In this document: piece after piece, positions 1 through 8,769 of the stretch | Layout of the letters: the number at the start of each line of letters is the position of its first letter | How positions within the stretch are numbered: the first letter of the stretch is position 1 | Source: Thalassobacillus pellis | Lineage (GTDB): Bacteria; Bacillota; Bacilli; Bacillales; Halobacillaceae | Assembly: GCF_016908295.1 (NCBI RefSeq) | Contig: NZ_JAFBDO010000002.1 | Location: 1-64,000 of the forward strand | Direction: 5' to 3' | Length of the DNA stretch: 64,000 nt | Notes under the pieces: model-generated | The model's input: only the letters and a program-made list of their open reading frames with translations | Database searches by the model: none | Told to the model about the DNA's origin: nothing | Made by a program: the position numbers and the translations under genes

Positions 1-373
1 AGTGCGACATCACTGCAGAGCATGCAACACGACGAGCACATAGATAATTGGTTATAGTTCAATGATTTACATATTAATATTATTCCACCGTAGCTAAGCC
101 GAAGCATCTTGAATTAACTCCCTGGAAGGCTTTGCGAGGAGTGCGACATCACTGCAGAACATGCAACACGACGAGCACATAGATAATTGGTTATAGTTCA
201 ATGATTTACAAATTAATATTATTCCACCGTAGCTAAGCCGAAGCATCTTGAACTAACTCCCTGGAAGGCTTTGCGAGGAGTGCGACATCACTGCAGAGCA
301 TGCAACACGACGAGCACATAGATAATTGGTTATAGTTCAATGATTTACATATTAATATTATTCCACCGTAGCT
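1..373. repeat. 139-bp tandem direct repeat carrying a 5' tRNA-Asn stub
   Basis: Two full units (1-139, 140-278) and a third partial unit (279-373) lie head to tail. Units 1 and 3 are identical over their shared 95 bases; unit 2 differs from unit 1 at three positions. Each unit contains the leader of the tRNA-Asn gene plus its first 12 bases (84-95, 223-234, and the real gene from 362). In units 1 and 2 the sequence leaves the tRNA after TAGCT and continues into 44 bases of unrelated sequence. The window opens exactly at a unit boundary, so further copies may lie upstream. No ORF is visible here. Confidence 0.93.
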
Positions 374-436
374 CAGTGGTAGAGCAATCGGCTGTTAACC
401 GATTGGTCGTAGGTTCGAATCCTACCGGTGGAGCCA
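362..436 (+). tRNA. tRNA-Asn (GTT)
   Basis: Cloverleaf with acceptor stem TCCACCG/CGGTGGA, anticodon loop CTGTTAA, T loop TTCGAAT, discriminator G and encoded CCA. First gene of a six-tRNA cluster; its first 12 bases are part of the upstream tandem repeat. Confidence 0.97.
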
Positions 437-441
437 TTCAG

Positions 442-518
442 GTCGGCGTAGCTCAGCTGGCGAGAGCGTACGGTTCATACCCGTGAGGTCGGGGGTTCGA
501 TCCCCTCCGCCGACACCA
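442..518 (+). tRNA. tRNA-Met, elongator (CAT)
   Basis: Acceptor stem GTCGGCG/CGCCGAC, anticodon loop TTCATAC, encoded CCA. The body closely resembles the elongator tRNA-Met of Bacillus. It lacks the initiator's first-pair mismatch and the three G-C pairs at the base of the anticodon stem. Confidence 0.93.
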
Positions 519-547
519 TACATACAAAATTTTATACTTTAACACAT

Positions 548-624
548 GGCGGTCGTGGCGAAGTGGTTAACGCACCGGATTGTGGTTCCGGCATACGTGG
601 GTTCGATCCCCACCGGTCGCCCCA
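548..624 (+). tRNA. tRNA-His (GTG)
   Basis: Anticodon GTG. The acceptor stem GCGGTCG/CGGTCGC is preceded by an encoded G at 548 (G-1) facing discriminator C621, the identity pair of tRNA-His. CCA is encoded. Confidence 0.95.
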
Positions 625-627
625 TGT

Positions 628-704
628 GGACCCTTAGCTCAGCTGGTTAGAGCTATCGGCTCATAACCGATCGGTCGCAGGTTCGAGTCCTGCAGGGTCC
701 ACCA
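628..704 (+). tRNA. tRNA-Ile2 (CAT, expected lysidine-modified)
   Basis: Anticodon loop CTCATAA reads as Met, but the body (acceptor GGACCCT/AGGGTCC, D arm like E. coli and Bacillus Ile2) fits the minor tRNA-Ile whose C34 is converted to lysidine by TilS to read AUA. The assignment to Ile rather than Met is by family resemblance. Confidence 0.85.
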
Positions 705-712
705 TTTTTTGC

Positions 713-805
713 GGAGGAGTACCCAAGTCTGGCTGAAGGGAGCGGTCTTGAAAACCGCCAGGGGCTTCACGGCCCGCGGGGGTTCGAATCCCTCCTCCTC
801 CGCCA
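713..805 (+). tRNA. tRNA-Ser (TGA)
   Basis: Class II tRNA of 93 nt with a long variable arm. Acceptor GGAGGAG/CTCCTCC, anticodon TGA in loop CTTGAAA, encoded CCA. Confidence 0.95.
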
Positions 806-884
806 TATTTTATAAATCTAAAAAAATGCTTGAATGATAATCATAATTCGCAAGCATTGTCATCACACAAAATAACAATACTAT

Positions 885-957
<73 letters not shown>

Positions 958-970
958 CTTTTTAAACACA

Positions 971-995
971 GATGCCTGGAAAAGGCATTTTTTTA
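971..995 (+). terminator. Intrinsic terminator of the tRNA cluster
   Basis: Stem ATGCCT/AGGCAT followed by a run of seven T, 14 nt after tRNA-Phe. Confidence 0.85.
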
Positions 996-1017
996 TTGGG
1001 GGTAAACCTTTTGCAGA

Positions 1018-1135
1018 GGTCTTCTTCCAGCTTCAGCGCCTACCCCCTCGCGTTCCTAAGCCAATCCTCTCTGTGACAGAGACGTCACGGCGAGGGTTGG
1101 CTTAAGCTTGTCGGGGGTGAGCAACCGCTTTTGTT
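1018..1135. repeat. Palindromic dispersed repeat (Bacillaceae type)
   Basis: The segment folds on itself: TAAGCCAATCCTC near 1058-1070 faces GAGGGTTGGCTTA near 1093-1105, and outer C-rich and G-rich arms (CCCCC, GGGGG) also face each other. The phrase GTCACGGCGAGGGT followed by GGYTTA and TGCTT recurs in degraded form at about 44725-44752. Short ORFs across it on both strands are not credible genes. Confidence 0.7.
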
Positions 1136-1371
1136 CTTGTCTAAGAGCAAGGTTCTTCTGGCCTTTATTCTCTTGATTATTAAGTATGTGGATGATCCGG
1201 GTATAATTAAAAGTTTGAAAATATTTCTGACGGGATATGTTAAATACGTGAGGGATTTTCCTCATGCAAAAGATTTGCAACCTGAAAATCGCTTTGGTAA
1301 TGTTGGATTAGAGGCTTTCAGAAAAAGTGAAAGCAGCTGATCTACATATTATAAAAAGGAGGAATTTCATT
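1136..1371 (+). promoter_or_regulatory. sodA leader region
   Basis: Holds a TATAAT hexamer at 1202-1207 without a good -35 at standard spacing, and a stem-loop GCTTTCA/TGAAAGC at about 1314-1334. The strong RBS AAAAGGAGG lies just before sodA. No gene is seen; the exact promoter is uncertain. Confidence 0.4.
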
Positions 1372-1983
1372 ATGGCTAATTTTGAACTACCAGAACTACC
1401 TTACGCTTATGACGCACTAGAACCACACATCGACAAAGAAACCATGAATATCCATCACACAAAACACCACAACACCTATGTTACGAAACTGAATAACGCA
1501 CTGGAAGGTCAAAAAGATCTCGAAAGCAAATCTCTTGATGATCTCTTGGCTAATCTAGATGCAGTTCCGGAAAATATCCGTACTGCAGTTCGCAACAACG
1601 GTGGGGGACATGCCAACCACTCCCTATTCTGGACGATTATGTCTCCAAATGGTGGTGGAGAGCCATCAGGTGATTTAGCTAATGCGATTAACGAAAAGTT
1701 TGGCAGTTTCGAAAGCTTCAAAGAAGAATTCGGTAAAACTGCAACTGGTCGTTTCGGATCTGGCTGGGCTTGGTTAGTTGTCAATAATGGTAATCTTGAA
1801 CTAATTGACACATTGAACCAGGATTCACCGTTAATGGAAGGTAAAACTCCTATCTTAGGTTTAGACGTTTGGGAACATGCTTATTATCTCAAGTATCAAA
1901 ATAAGCGTCCTGATTATGTAAGTGCATTCTGGAACGTTGTTAATTGGGAAGAAGTATCAAAGCGTTACCAGGAAGCTAAGTAA
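1372..1983 (+). CDS. sodA: Superoxide dismutase (Mn/Fe family)
   Basis: Disproportionates superoxide to hydrogen peroxide and oxygen in the cytoplasm. The 203-residue product has the full family architecture: N-terminal helical hairpin with metal-ligand His28 in MNIHHTKHH, a second ligand in NHSLFW, and the C-terminal DVWEHAYYL motif supplying Asp and His. The GGGHANHS context is typical of the Mn enzyme. ATG at 1372 is chosen over upstream starts because AAAAGGAGG sits at ideal spacing and the product begins at the family's usual N-terminus. It is followed by its own terminator and by yqgE, as in B. subtilis. Confidence 0.97.
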   Translation: MANFELPELPYAYDALEPHIDKETMNIHHTKHHNTYVTKLNNALEGQKDLESKSLDDLLANLDAVPENIRTAVRNNGGGHANHSLFWTIMSPNGGGEPSGDLANAINEKFGSFESFKEEFGKTATGRFGSGWAWLVVNNGNLELIDTLNQDSPLMEGKTPILGLDVWEHAYYLKYQNKRPDYVSAFWNVVNWEEVSKRYQEAK

Positions 1984-1998
1984 ATATTATGTTTTTAG

Positions 1999-2030
1999 AA
2001 GCTGTCGAGTTATTCTCGGCAGCTTTTTTA
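1999..2030 (+). terminator. sodA terminator
   Basis: Stem AGCTGTCGAG/CTCGGCAGCT with a T run, 15 nt after the sodA stop. Confidence 0.9.
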
Positions 2031-2175
2031 TAATCCTTTTTCTAAGATTAAATAATCTTTACATACTGTTTCCCCACTGTCCTCAAGGTGCAAATACATC
2101 ATACTCCCGTTAAAAAATTGTATATCTCCAATCTATTTGAGGAAACTAAGCAGGACAGTAAAGGAGATTGGAGAT

Positions 2176-3453
2176 ATGAACAAAATCATGCGTTCCCTGT
2201 TAGGGCCAACTGAGGTAAATAAAGATCTGATGCTGTTACTGCTGATTGGCGGATTATATTCATTAGGAATATTTTTATCCAATACCTTTGTCAATGTTTA
2301 TCTTTGGAAGCAATCCAGTGAGTATTCTGCTATTGCCTTATATAATCTAAGCATCTATGTGCTCCAGCCAATTACGTTTATTGCCGCTGGGCGTTTCGCT
2401 AAGAAAGTCGATCGGGTCATCGTGCTAAGAGCAGGTGTTATTTTCCTTTCCTTGTTTTTCCTCACCGTATTACTTGTAGGCGAGAGGGCCGCAAGCTTTA
2501 ATATTCTTTTAGGGGCATTACTGGGAGTAGGGTATGGTTTTTACTGGCTGGCATTTAATGTCCTGACTTTTGAAATTACCGAACCGGAAACGAGGGATTT
2601 TTTTAATGGGTTTCTTGGACTGCTTCAATCATTTGGAGGTATGATCGGTCCGATACTTGCCGGTTTTATAATTACCAGTCTGACTGCTTTTACCGGCTAT
2701 ACGGTGATATTCACCATATCCTTTGTATTATTCATTTGTGCAGTAGTGACTAGTTTCTTCTTGGGAAGAAGAAGAGCTAAGGGGACTTTTTCTTTTAAAC
2801 GTATAATTAGAGAAAGAAAATCAAATAAAAACTGGGGGAAGATTCTGCATGCCCACGTATTCCAGGGTCTGAGGGAAGGAACGTTTTTCTTTGTAATTTC
2901 TATATGGGTTTATATAGCAACCCAAAGTGAACTTTCGTTAGGAACCTTCAACCTGGTCTATTCAGGTAGTGCGTTCATTCTTTATTTTCTAGCGACAAAA
3001 TGGATCAAGCCACGCATGAGGAAATGGGCGATTTTTGCTGGAGGGGTTTCCCTTTATCTTTCCTTATCGATTTTGCTTTTAAATATGAATTTTACCTCTT
3101 TACTTATTTATGCAGCAGTAATTGGGATATCCTATCCCATTTTATATGTCCCTTATATTTCTTTGACCTATGACGTCATAGGCAAAGCCTGGAATGCTGC
3201 CGAAATGAGGATCGAGTATATAGTCGTTAGGGAATTATTTTTGAATATAGGAAGGGTAGCATCTATTTCCATATTTTTGCTTGGAATAACCCTCTTCCCA
3301 GCAGAACAAGCTATCCCGTTCATTTTGTTATTGGTAGGGTCTGGCCATTTCTGGATTTACTTCTTTATCAAAGATATTAATTTAAAGCAGCGAGAAAAAT
3401 CGGAGCAGGCTTTTGTTACAGATACAACAGTCAATACAAGCAAAAACCCTTGA
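2176..3453 (+). CDS. yqgE: MFS transporter, YqgE family
   Basis: Predicted 425-residue major facilitator protein in the cytoplasmic membrane, with about eleven or twelve hydrophobic segments and a charged central loop (around residues 210-230) as in two-bundle MFS carriers. The substrate is unknown. ATG 2176 is preferred to 2137 because AAGGAG lies 9 nt upstream and the hydrophobic core then starts about 20 residues in. It sits between sodA and pbpA exactly like yqgE of B. subtilis, and the name rests mainly on that synteny. Confidence 0.85.
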   Translation: MNKIMRSLLGPTEVNKDLMLLLLIGGLYSLGIFLSNTFVNVYLWKQSSEYSAIALYNLSIYVLQPITFIAAGRFAKKVDRVIVLRAGVIFLSLFFLTVLLVGERAASFNILLGALLGVGYGFYWLAFNVLTFEITEPETRDFFNGFLGLLQSFGGMIGPILAGFIITSLTAFTGYTVIFTISFVLFICAVVTSFFLGRRRAKGTFSFKRIIRERKSNKNWGKILHAHVFQGLREGTFFFVISIWVYIATQSELSLGTFNLVYSGSAFILYFLATKWIKPRMRKWAIFAGGVSLYLSLSILLLNMNFTSLLIYAAVIGISYPILYVPYISLTYDVIGKAWNAAEMRIEYIVVRELFLNIGRVASISIFLLGITLFPAEQAIPFILLLVGSGHFWIYFFIKDINLKQREKSEQAFVTDTTVNTSKNP

Positions 3454-3531
3454 TTTCCATATCCTTTCTATTCTAACAGTGTAGAAGATGTTATAATCTA
3501 AAAGTGGATTTTCTAACAAAGGGGGAGGACG

Positions 3532-5676
3532 ATGGGGAAAAACAAACAGACCAGGCAGAAAAGTTCACATCTTCCTTTACGAATGAATATATTGTTTTTT
3601 GTTATTTTTGTGTTATTTTCTTCTTTGATTCTGCAACTTGGAGTGGTTCAAATCCTTTATGGAGAGGATGCACAAGAAGAGATTAATAAGACGGAGCACA
3701 CAACCATCAATACCCCTGTACCACGGGGGAAAATGTATGATCGGTTCGGCAGGGTTATCGTTGATAATGAGCCTCTCCGTTCCATTACATATACACCGCC
3801 TAAAGGTATACAGGCAGAAGACAGGTTAGAGCTTGCGAGAAAGTTAAGTGAATACATCAGTATGGGAAATGAAGAAGAAATAAAGGATATAGTCCGATTA
3901 CGTGACCGTAAAGAATATTATTACTTATTGAATGAGGAAGAAATTAAATCCCGCTTGAAGGCAGAGGAAATAGAAAAACTGGACAATGGAGAAGAATATC
4001 AGCTCATGCTTGATCGCATCAAGAAAGAAGAAGTCAAGAACTTCGACCTTGAAGTCCTTGAGGTTATTGCCATTAAAAAGGAGCTTGATCAGGCATCCGT
4101 CCTTGCCCCTCATGTCATCAAGAATGAAAACATTACTATCGAAGAATATGCCACTGTAGCTGAACATCTAAATGAACTTCCGGGGATAAATGTTACTACA
4201 GATTGGAATCGCACTTACCCTTTTAAAGGTATATTCCGTAATTATATTGGAAGTATTACAACAAGAGAACAGGGTTTGCCAAGGAGCAATCTGCAGTACT
4301 ATCTTTCCTTAGACTATAGCAGAAATGACCGGGTAGGCATCAGCGGGCTTGAAGAAGAATACGAAAGCGTATTAAGAGGAACGAAAGAGAAAGTTAGATA
4401 CGTGACTAATAAAGATGGAGAAGTGATCAGTCAAGAAGTGATCCGGGAAGGTTCGCGCGGAAGTGACCTGGTTCTATCCATTAATATGAAATTGCAGAAA
4501 AAAGTCGATGAAATAGTGAAAAATCGGTTACATGAAGCTATATCCGAAGAGCCTTATGATAACCGTACATTAGAAGATGCAATGGTTGCCATGATGGACC
4601 CGCAGACAGGTGAAGTACTTGCCTTATCCAGCCAAACTTACAACCGGGACCGTGAAGGTGACGAGCCATTATTCCGTGATACATCTTATAAAGTTACTCA
4701 AGCGCAGCACCTTCCAGGCTCTACAATTAAAGGGGCTACGGTATTGACCGCACTTCAAGAAGGAGTAATGAAACCCGGGGAAAATATTCTGGATAGGACA
4801 TTGTATGTAGGAGATAATAAAAAATCTTCCTGGACATCTGGAATCGGTTATGTCGATGATATAGAGGCATTACAGAGATCTTCTAACGTCTATATGTTTT
4901 TGGCAGCTATTCGTCTTGGAGGCGATACTTATGTTCCGAACACCGGGCTGGATTTTAAAGCAAATACTTATCAGCGTTTTTTGTATTACTTTAACCAATT
5001 TGGGCTGGGTGTCAAAACAGGAATTGATATTCCCTATGAGTCAGTAGGATATATAGGGAATCCTGAAACGCCCGGTTTATTGCTCGACTTTGCCATCGGA
5101 CAGTATAACTCATATACCGGTATCCAGCTTGCCCAATATGTCTCCACGATTGCAAATGATGGGTATCGTATCCAGCCGCATATTGTTAAAGAAATCAGGG
5201 AACCATCCAATGACGGGGAATTAGGTCCTGTAGAGAAAAATATAAACACAAATGTATTAAATAGAATCGATATGCCTCAGAAGTATATAGACAGGGTTCA
5301 AATCGGTTTTAAGTATACATTCCAACGTCCCGGTGGTACTGCTTATTCTACTTTTAAGGACGCAGAGTACAATCCTGCCGGAAAAACAGGCACAGCTGAA
5401 AATTTTAAATATATAGAAAAGCCAAACGGAGAAACGGAACAGGTTTCCACTGTAAACCTCACCATGGTAGGATACGCACCGGCAGATGACCCGGAAGTCG
5501 CTTTTTCTGTAATCGTGCCACATGTAGGTGTAGATGCAGCTCATATGATCAACAGATATATCAGTAAGGACATATTGGATGCATACTTTGAAATGAAAGA
5601 AGAGCGTATGAAAAACGGAGTAGATAAGAACCTTACAGATGATAAAAATAAAAAAGACAGTGAACAAGAAGAGTGA
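3532..5676 (+). CDS. pbpA: Class B penicillin-binding protein, PbpA/PbpH (PBP2) type
   Basis: Monofunctional peptidoglycan transpeptidase for sidewall elongation. The 714-residue product (B. subtilis PBP2A is about the same length) has a cytoplasmic basic tail, one membrane anchor around residues 20-42, a long pedestal/dimerisation domain, and a C-terminal transpeptidase domain. The active-site motifs are intact: SxxK as Ser397-Thr-Ile-Lys400, SxN as Ser450-Ser-Asn452, and KTG at 618-620. The start is fixed by GGGGGAGG just upstream. The acidic and lysine-rich C-tail runs into a terminator whose stem overlaps the stop codon. The antisense ORFs inside it are shadows. Confidence 0.95.
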   Translation: MGKNKQTRQKSSHLPLRMNILFFVIFVLFSSLILQLGVVQILYGEDAQEEINKTEHTTINTPVPRGKMYDRFGRVIVDNEPLRSITYTPPKGIQAEDRLELARKLSEYISMGNEEEIKDIVRLRDRKEYYYLLNEEEIKSRLKAEEIEKLDNGEEYQLMLDRIKKEEVKNFDLEVLEVIAIKKELDQASVLAPHVIKNENITIEEYATVAEHLNELPGINVTTDWNRTYPFKGIFRNYIGSITTREQGLPRSNLQYYLSLDYSRNDRVGISGLEEEYESVLRGTKEKVRYVTNKDGEVISQEVIREGSRGSDLVLSINMKLQKKVDEIVKNRLHEAISEEPYDNRTLEDAMVAMMDPQTGEVLALSSQTYNRDREGDEPLFRDTSYKVTQAQHLPGSTIKGATVLTALQEGVMKPGENILDRTLYVGDNKKSSWTSGIGYVDDIEALQRSSNVYMFLAAIRLGGDTYVPNTGLDFKANTYQRFLYYFNQFGLGVKTGIDIPYESVGYIGNPETPGLLLDFAIGQYNSYTGIQLAQYVSTIANDGYRIQPHIVKEIREPSNDGELGPVEKNINTNVLNRIDMPQKYIDRVQIGFKYTFQRPGGTAYSTFKDAEYNPAGKTGTAENFKYIEKPNGETEQVSTVNLTMVGYAPADDPEVAFSVIVPHVGVDAAHMINRYISKDILDAYFEMKEERMKNGVDKNLTDDKNKKDSEQEE

Positions 5677-5699
5677 TACCTTAGGGTGTCACTTTTTTT
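5672..5699 (+). terminator. pbpA terminator
   Basis: Stem AGTGATACC/GGTGTCACT followed by seven T; the pbpA stop codon lies in the 5' arm. Confidence 0.9.
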
Positions 5700-5726
5700 C
5701 GGCTGGAATTCCTTTGTTAATCGATA

Positions 5727-5783
5727 TTTACATAACCTTTACGTTTTATTCATACCGAATTAAAACTTTTTCCCTATTATAAA
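5727..5783 (+). promoter_or_regulatory. Pho box and promoter of the pst operon
   Basis: Four TT-A-C-A-like hexamers at strict 11-bp spacing: TTTACA 5727, TTTACG 5738, TTCATA 5749 and TTAAAA 5760, on one face of the helix. This is the direct-repeat arrangement bound by phosphorylated PhoP. A -10 (TATTAT or TATAAA, 5775-5783) follows at the distance expected for activation. Phosphate-starvation induction by PhoPR is inferred from this. Confidence 0.88.
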
Positions 5784-5830
5784 TAGTGTAGTTGGCCTAG
5801 CCGACAAATACAGTCAGTGGGGGAATTGAC

Positions 5831-6802
5831 ATGAAAAGATTAAAAACGTTAGTACTGTTTTCTACCATGATGCTTGTGTTCGGGGCACTTGCGGCGTGCG
5901 GAAACGCTCCAAGTGATGCTTCAAAAGATAATAGTGGGGGAGGAGAATCAGTTTCAGGATCTATTGTCATTGATGGTTCTTCCACTGTATTCCCGATCAT
6001 GGAAGCATTGACTTATCAATACAACCAAAAGAACCCGGAAGTGGATGTTACAGTAAACAGTTCTGGTTCTGGGGGAGGATTCAAGAAATTTACGAGAGGC
6101 GAAACAGATCTTAGTAACGCTTCCCGTCCAATCAAAGAAGAAGAGAAACAAATTGCAAAAGAAAATGGAATCGAATATAAAGAATTAGAGTTAGCGAAAG
6201 ACGGACTTTCAGTCGTAGTCAGCAAGAAAAACGACTTTGTTGACAGCCTTACAATTGAACAATTGCAAAAGATCTTCCGTGCTGAATCCGGTGTTACTAA
6301 GTGGTCTGATATTAACCCGGAATGGCCTGATGAACCAATCAAGATCTTCAGTCCAGGGCATGACTCAGGTACATTTGATTATTTCAATGAAGTCATCCTA
6401 GAGGACAAGCCAATGAAAGAAGGACAAAATACCACACTTTCAGAAGATGACAATATGCTGGTACGTGGAATAAAAGACAATCCTTATGCCATCGGTTACT
6501 TTGGTTATGCATATTACGCAGAGAATAAGGACAGCTTGAAGGTTCTTGGCATTGATAATGGCGAAGGTAAACCGGTAAAACCTACTCCAGAAACCATTAA
6601 ATCCGGTGAATATACACCGCTTTCTCGTCCATTATTCACTTATGTCAATCTGAAATCTCTAAAAGAAAAACAACAGGTGGCCGATTTTGTGAAATTCACT
6701 TTGAAAAATGCAGGAGAAGCTGCTGAGCAAGTGGGCTATGTTGCACTACCGGAAGAAAAGTATCAGCAGCAGCTTGATATGATTAAGGAAATTACTAAGT
6801 AA
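5831..6802 (+). CDS. pstS: Phosphate ABC transporter, phosphate-binding lipoprotein PstS
   Basis: High-affinity phosphate capture at the outer face of the membrane. The 323-residue product starts with a lipoprotein signal: basic MKRLK, a hydrophobic core and lipobox LAAC with lipidated Cys23, then a Ser/Gly-rich linker. The mature part has the PstS signature (DGSSTVFP near residue 48, later SGSGGGFKKF and SPGHDSGTF) that lines the phosphate site. GGGGGA precedes the ATG. First gene of pstSCAB-phoU; a hairpin between it and pstC probably keeps the binding protein in excess over the membrane parts. Confidence 0.97.
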   Translation: MKRLKTLVLFSTMMLVFGALAACGNAPSDASKDNSGGGESVSGSIVIDGSSTVFPIMEALTYQYNQKNPEVDVTVNSSGSGGGFKKFTRGETDLSNASRPIKEEEKQIAKENGIEYKELELAKDGLSVVVSKKNDFVDSLTIEQLQKIFRAESGVTKWSDINPEWPDEPIKIFSPGHDSGTFDYFNEVILEDKPMKEGQNTTLSEDDNMLVRGIKDNPYAIGYFGYAYYAENKDSLKVLGIDNGEGKPVKPTPETIKSGEYTPLSRPLFTYVNLKSLKEKQQVADFVKFTLKNAGEAAEQVGYVALPEEKYQQQLDMIKEITK

Positions 6803-6828
6803 TTTGAGAAAAACGACATAGGCGGAAC

Positions 6829-6853
6829 AGGTGAGGCCAAAATAGCCTCACCT
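6829..6853 (+). promoter_or_regulatory. Intra-operon stem-loop between pstS and pstC
   Basis: Perfect 9-bp stem AGGTGAGGC/GCCTCACCT, not followed by a T run. It therefore fits an mRNA-stabilising or partial-attenuation hairpin at the 3' end of the pstS message rather than a full terminator. Confidence 0.7.
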
Positions 6854-6926
6854 TAGCCTGTGATTCAAGCTTTGACCGGGCGGGGGATAGCATAGACCGG
6901 TTCTATTGGATGAAAGGAGTTTTATC

Positions 6927-7868
6927 ATGGGCAAAGCTTTGGGGAAAGAGAAACAAATGGATGTCCAGAAGCTTATACAGGAGAAAAAGCAAAAACGAAA
7001 TGTAACCAAGCAGTTTGAAAAAGTAATTCCGTTTTTATTGCTTCTATGTGCAGTCATCAGTGTGTTGACCACAATTGGAATTGTGTTCACCTTATTAAGG
7101 GAATCATTTACTTTTTTCAGTGAGGTGAACATCCTAAACTTCCTTACTGGTACGGATTGGTCACCGTGGACTGGCCATTTTGGTGTCCTACCTTTGATTA
7201 CCGGGACACTGTTAATTACAGTTATAGCTGTTATCGTAGCTGTGCCTTTAGGTTTGATGTCAGCCATTTATTTGAGTGAATATGCAAGTGATCGTGTGAG
7301 GAAAATCATTAAACCTACGTTAGAGGTGTTAGCTGGAATACCGACGGTTGTCTATGGTTTTTTTGCATTGACATTTATGACACCATTATTTCAGAATTTC
7401 ATGGAGTTAAGTATCTTCAACGCTTTAAGTGCAGGGGTCGTAGTGGGTATTATGATTATTCCAATGATTGCTTCTTTGTCCGAAGATGCAATGAGCAGTG
7501 TGCCTAATTCCTTGCGTGAAGGAGCTCTTGCCATGGGGGCAACCCGCTTTGAAGTAACAATGAAGGTGGTACTCCCAGCAGCATTTTCCGGAATAGTTGC
7601 CTCTATTGTACTTGCTATCTCCCGGGCAATTGGTGAAACAATGATTGTAACGATAGCTGCCGGGGCATCACCTGCCTTGACTTTTGACCCGACAAGATCG
7701 ATTCAAACGTTAACAGCTTTCATTGTTCAGGGGGCTACAGGAGATACTACATTTGGTTCTACCATTTACTACAGTATTTACGCTGTAGGTATGACTTTGT
7801 TTGTGTTTACACTGTTGATGAATTTACTTTCTCAATGGATTTCTCGCAGGTTTAGGGAGGAATACTGA
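6927..7868 (+). CDS. pstC: Phosphate ABC transporter, permease PstC
   Basis: One of the two membrane subunits of the PstSCAB phosphate importer. The 313-residue product has a basic cytoplasmic N-terminus, six predicted membrane helices and the permease coupling loop EGALAMGATRFE, which docks on PstB. ATG 6927 follows AAAGGAG by 9 nt, whereas the upstream in-frame ATG at 6906 has no RBS. Its TGA overlaps the pstA ATG (ATGA-type overlap at 7866-7870), implying translational coupling. Confidence 0.95.
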   Translation: MGKALGKEKQMDVQKLIQEKKQKRNVTKQFEKVIPFLLLLCAVISVLTTIGIVFTLLRESFTFFSEVNILNFLTGTDWSPWTGHFGVLPLITGTLLITVIAVIVAVPLGLMSAIYLSEYASDRVRKIIKPTLEVLAGIPTVVYGFFALTFMTPLFQNFMELSIFNALSAGVVVGIMIIPMIASLSEDAMSSVPNSLREGALAMGATRFEVTMKVVLPAAFSGIVASIVLAISRAIGETMIVTIAAGASPALTFDPTRSIQTLTAFIVQGATGDTTFGSTIYYSIYAVGMTLFVFTLLMNLLSQWISRRFREEY

Positions 7869-8746
7869 TGCAACTGATTAATCACCAAAACATTCAAAAA
7901 AGAAGTGGTGGAAGAGTCCTCCTGAATAAAGTGTTCAAGGTGTTATTTTTCCTATCAACCACAGTAGGATTAATCTTCCTTTCCATGTTATTGTATCGTG
8001 TATTGACTCAAGGAACTGGTCATTTGAATTGGGATTTTATTACGAACTTTCCTGCTCCATACCCAGATAAAGCGGGTATTTTTGCAGGGTTGATTGGCTC
8101 GCTCATGCTGATGGCCATCGTTGCTCCAATTACGATTATCATTGGCGTTGGTACAGCCATTTATTTAGAGGAATACGCTCGGAAAAATCGATTCACAAAT
8201 TTCATTCAGGCTAATATTCAAAATCTTGCAGGAGTCCCGTCAATTGTATTTGGATTGCTTGGTCTGACATTTTTTGTCTATTTATTTCAAATGGGTTATA
8301 CCCTTATCGCCGGCGGTTTGACAATGTCGTTATTAGTACTTCCTGTAATAGTCGTTGCTGCCCAGGAAGCTTTGCGGGCTGTCCCGAATGATGTTAAAGA
8401 AGCTTCCTATGGCATGGGAGCATCCAAATGGCAGACGGTATTGCGTGTAGTCCTGCCGGCAGCATTACCGGGGATATTGACAGGTACCATCCTTTCTTTG
8501 TCACGTGCGATTGGTGAGACAGCTCCCCTGATTATCGTTGGCGCAGCAACTGCGATTTATTCTATTCCTGATTCTTTATTATCTAAATATACCGTCATGC
8601 CGATTCAGATTTACAACTGGACCGGCAGACCACAGGAAGAGTGGCAATTGGTCGCAGCAGCAGGGATCATTGTACTGTTGACGGTGTTACTGCTGATGAA
8701 CGCAATAGCTGTTTGGATTCGGAACAAATTTCAAAATAGATATTAA
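7868..8746 (+). CDS. pstA: Phosphate ABC transporter, permease PstA
   Basis: Second membrane subunit of the phosphate importer, 292 residues, six predicted helices with the coupling loop [14 protein letters not shown] matching that of PstC. It starts inside the pstC stop codon, so the two permeases are probably made in equal amounts. Membrane-bound; pairs with PstC and the PstB dimer. Confidence 0.95.
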   Translation: MQLINHQNIQKRSGGRVLLNKVFKVLFFLSTTVGLIFLSMLLYRVLTQGTGHLNWDFITNFPAPYPDKAGIFAGLIGSLMLMAIVAPITIIIGVGTAIYLEEYARKNRFTNFIQANIQNLAGVPSIVFGLLGLTFFVYLFQMGYTLIAGGLTMSLLVLPVIVVAAQEALRAVPNDVKEASYGMGASKWQTVLRVVLPAALPGILTGTILSLSRAIGETAPLIIVGAATAIYSIPDSLLSKYTVMPIQIYNWTGRPQEEWQLVAAAGIIVLLTVLLLMNAIAVWIRNKFQNRY

Positions 8747-8769
8747 TCTTGGATGCGGAGGGTTCTGAT

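Noticed and set aside
1-373. CRISPR array
   Set aside because: The repeats are 139 bp, directly adjacent without unique spacers, and include tRNA leader sequence.
628-704. Second elongator tRNA-Met
   Set aside because: The CAT anticodon is on a body matching tRNA-Ile2, whose C34 is expected to become lysidine.
806-884. Fur box in the spacer before tRNA-Phe (TGATAATCATAATTC)
   Set aside because: The right half matches the palindrome at only four of seven positions and there is no iron-related gene next to it.
1056-1280. 74-codon minus-strand ORF and 69-codon plus-strand ORF (1131-1340)
   Set aside because: They run through a palindromic repeat and the sodA leader, lack an RBS, and show no protein-like composition.
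5257-5667. 136-codon ORF antisense to pbpA
   Set aside because: It is the shadow of the conserved transpeptidase domain and has no RBS or family resemblance.
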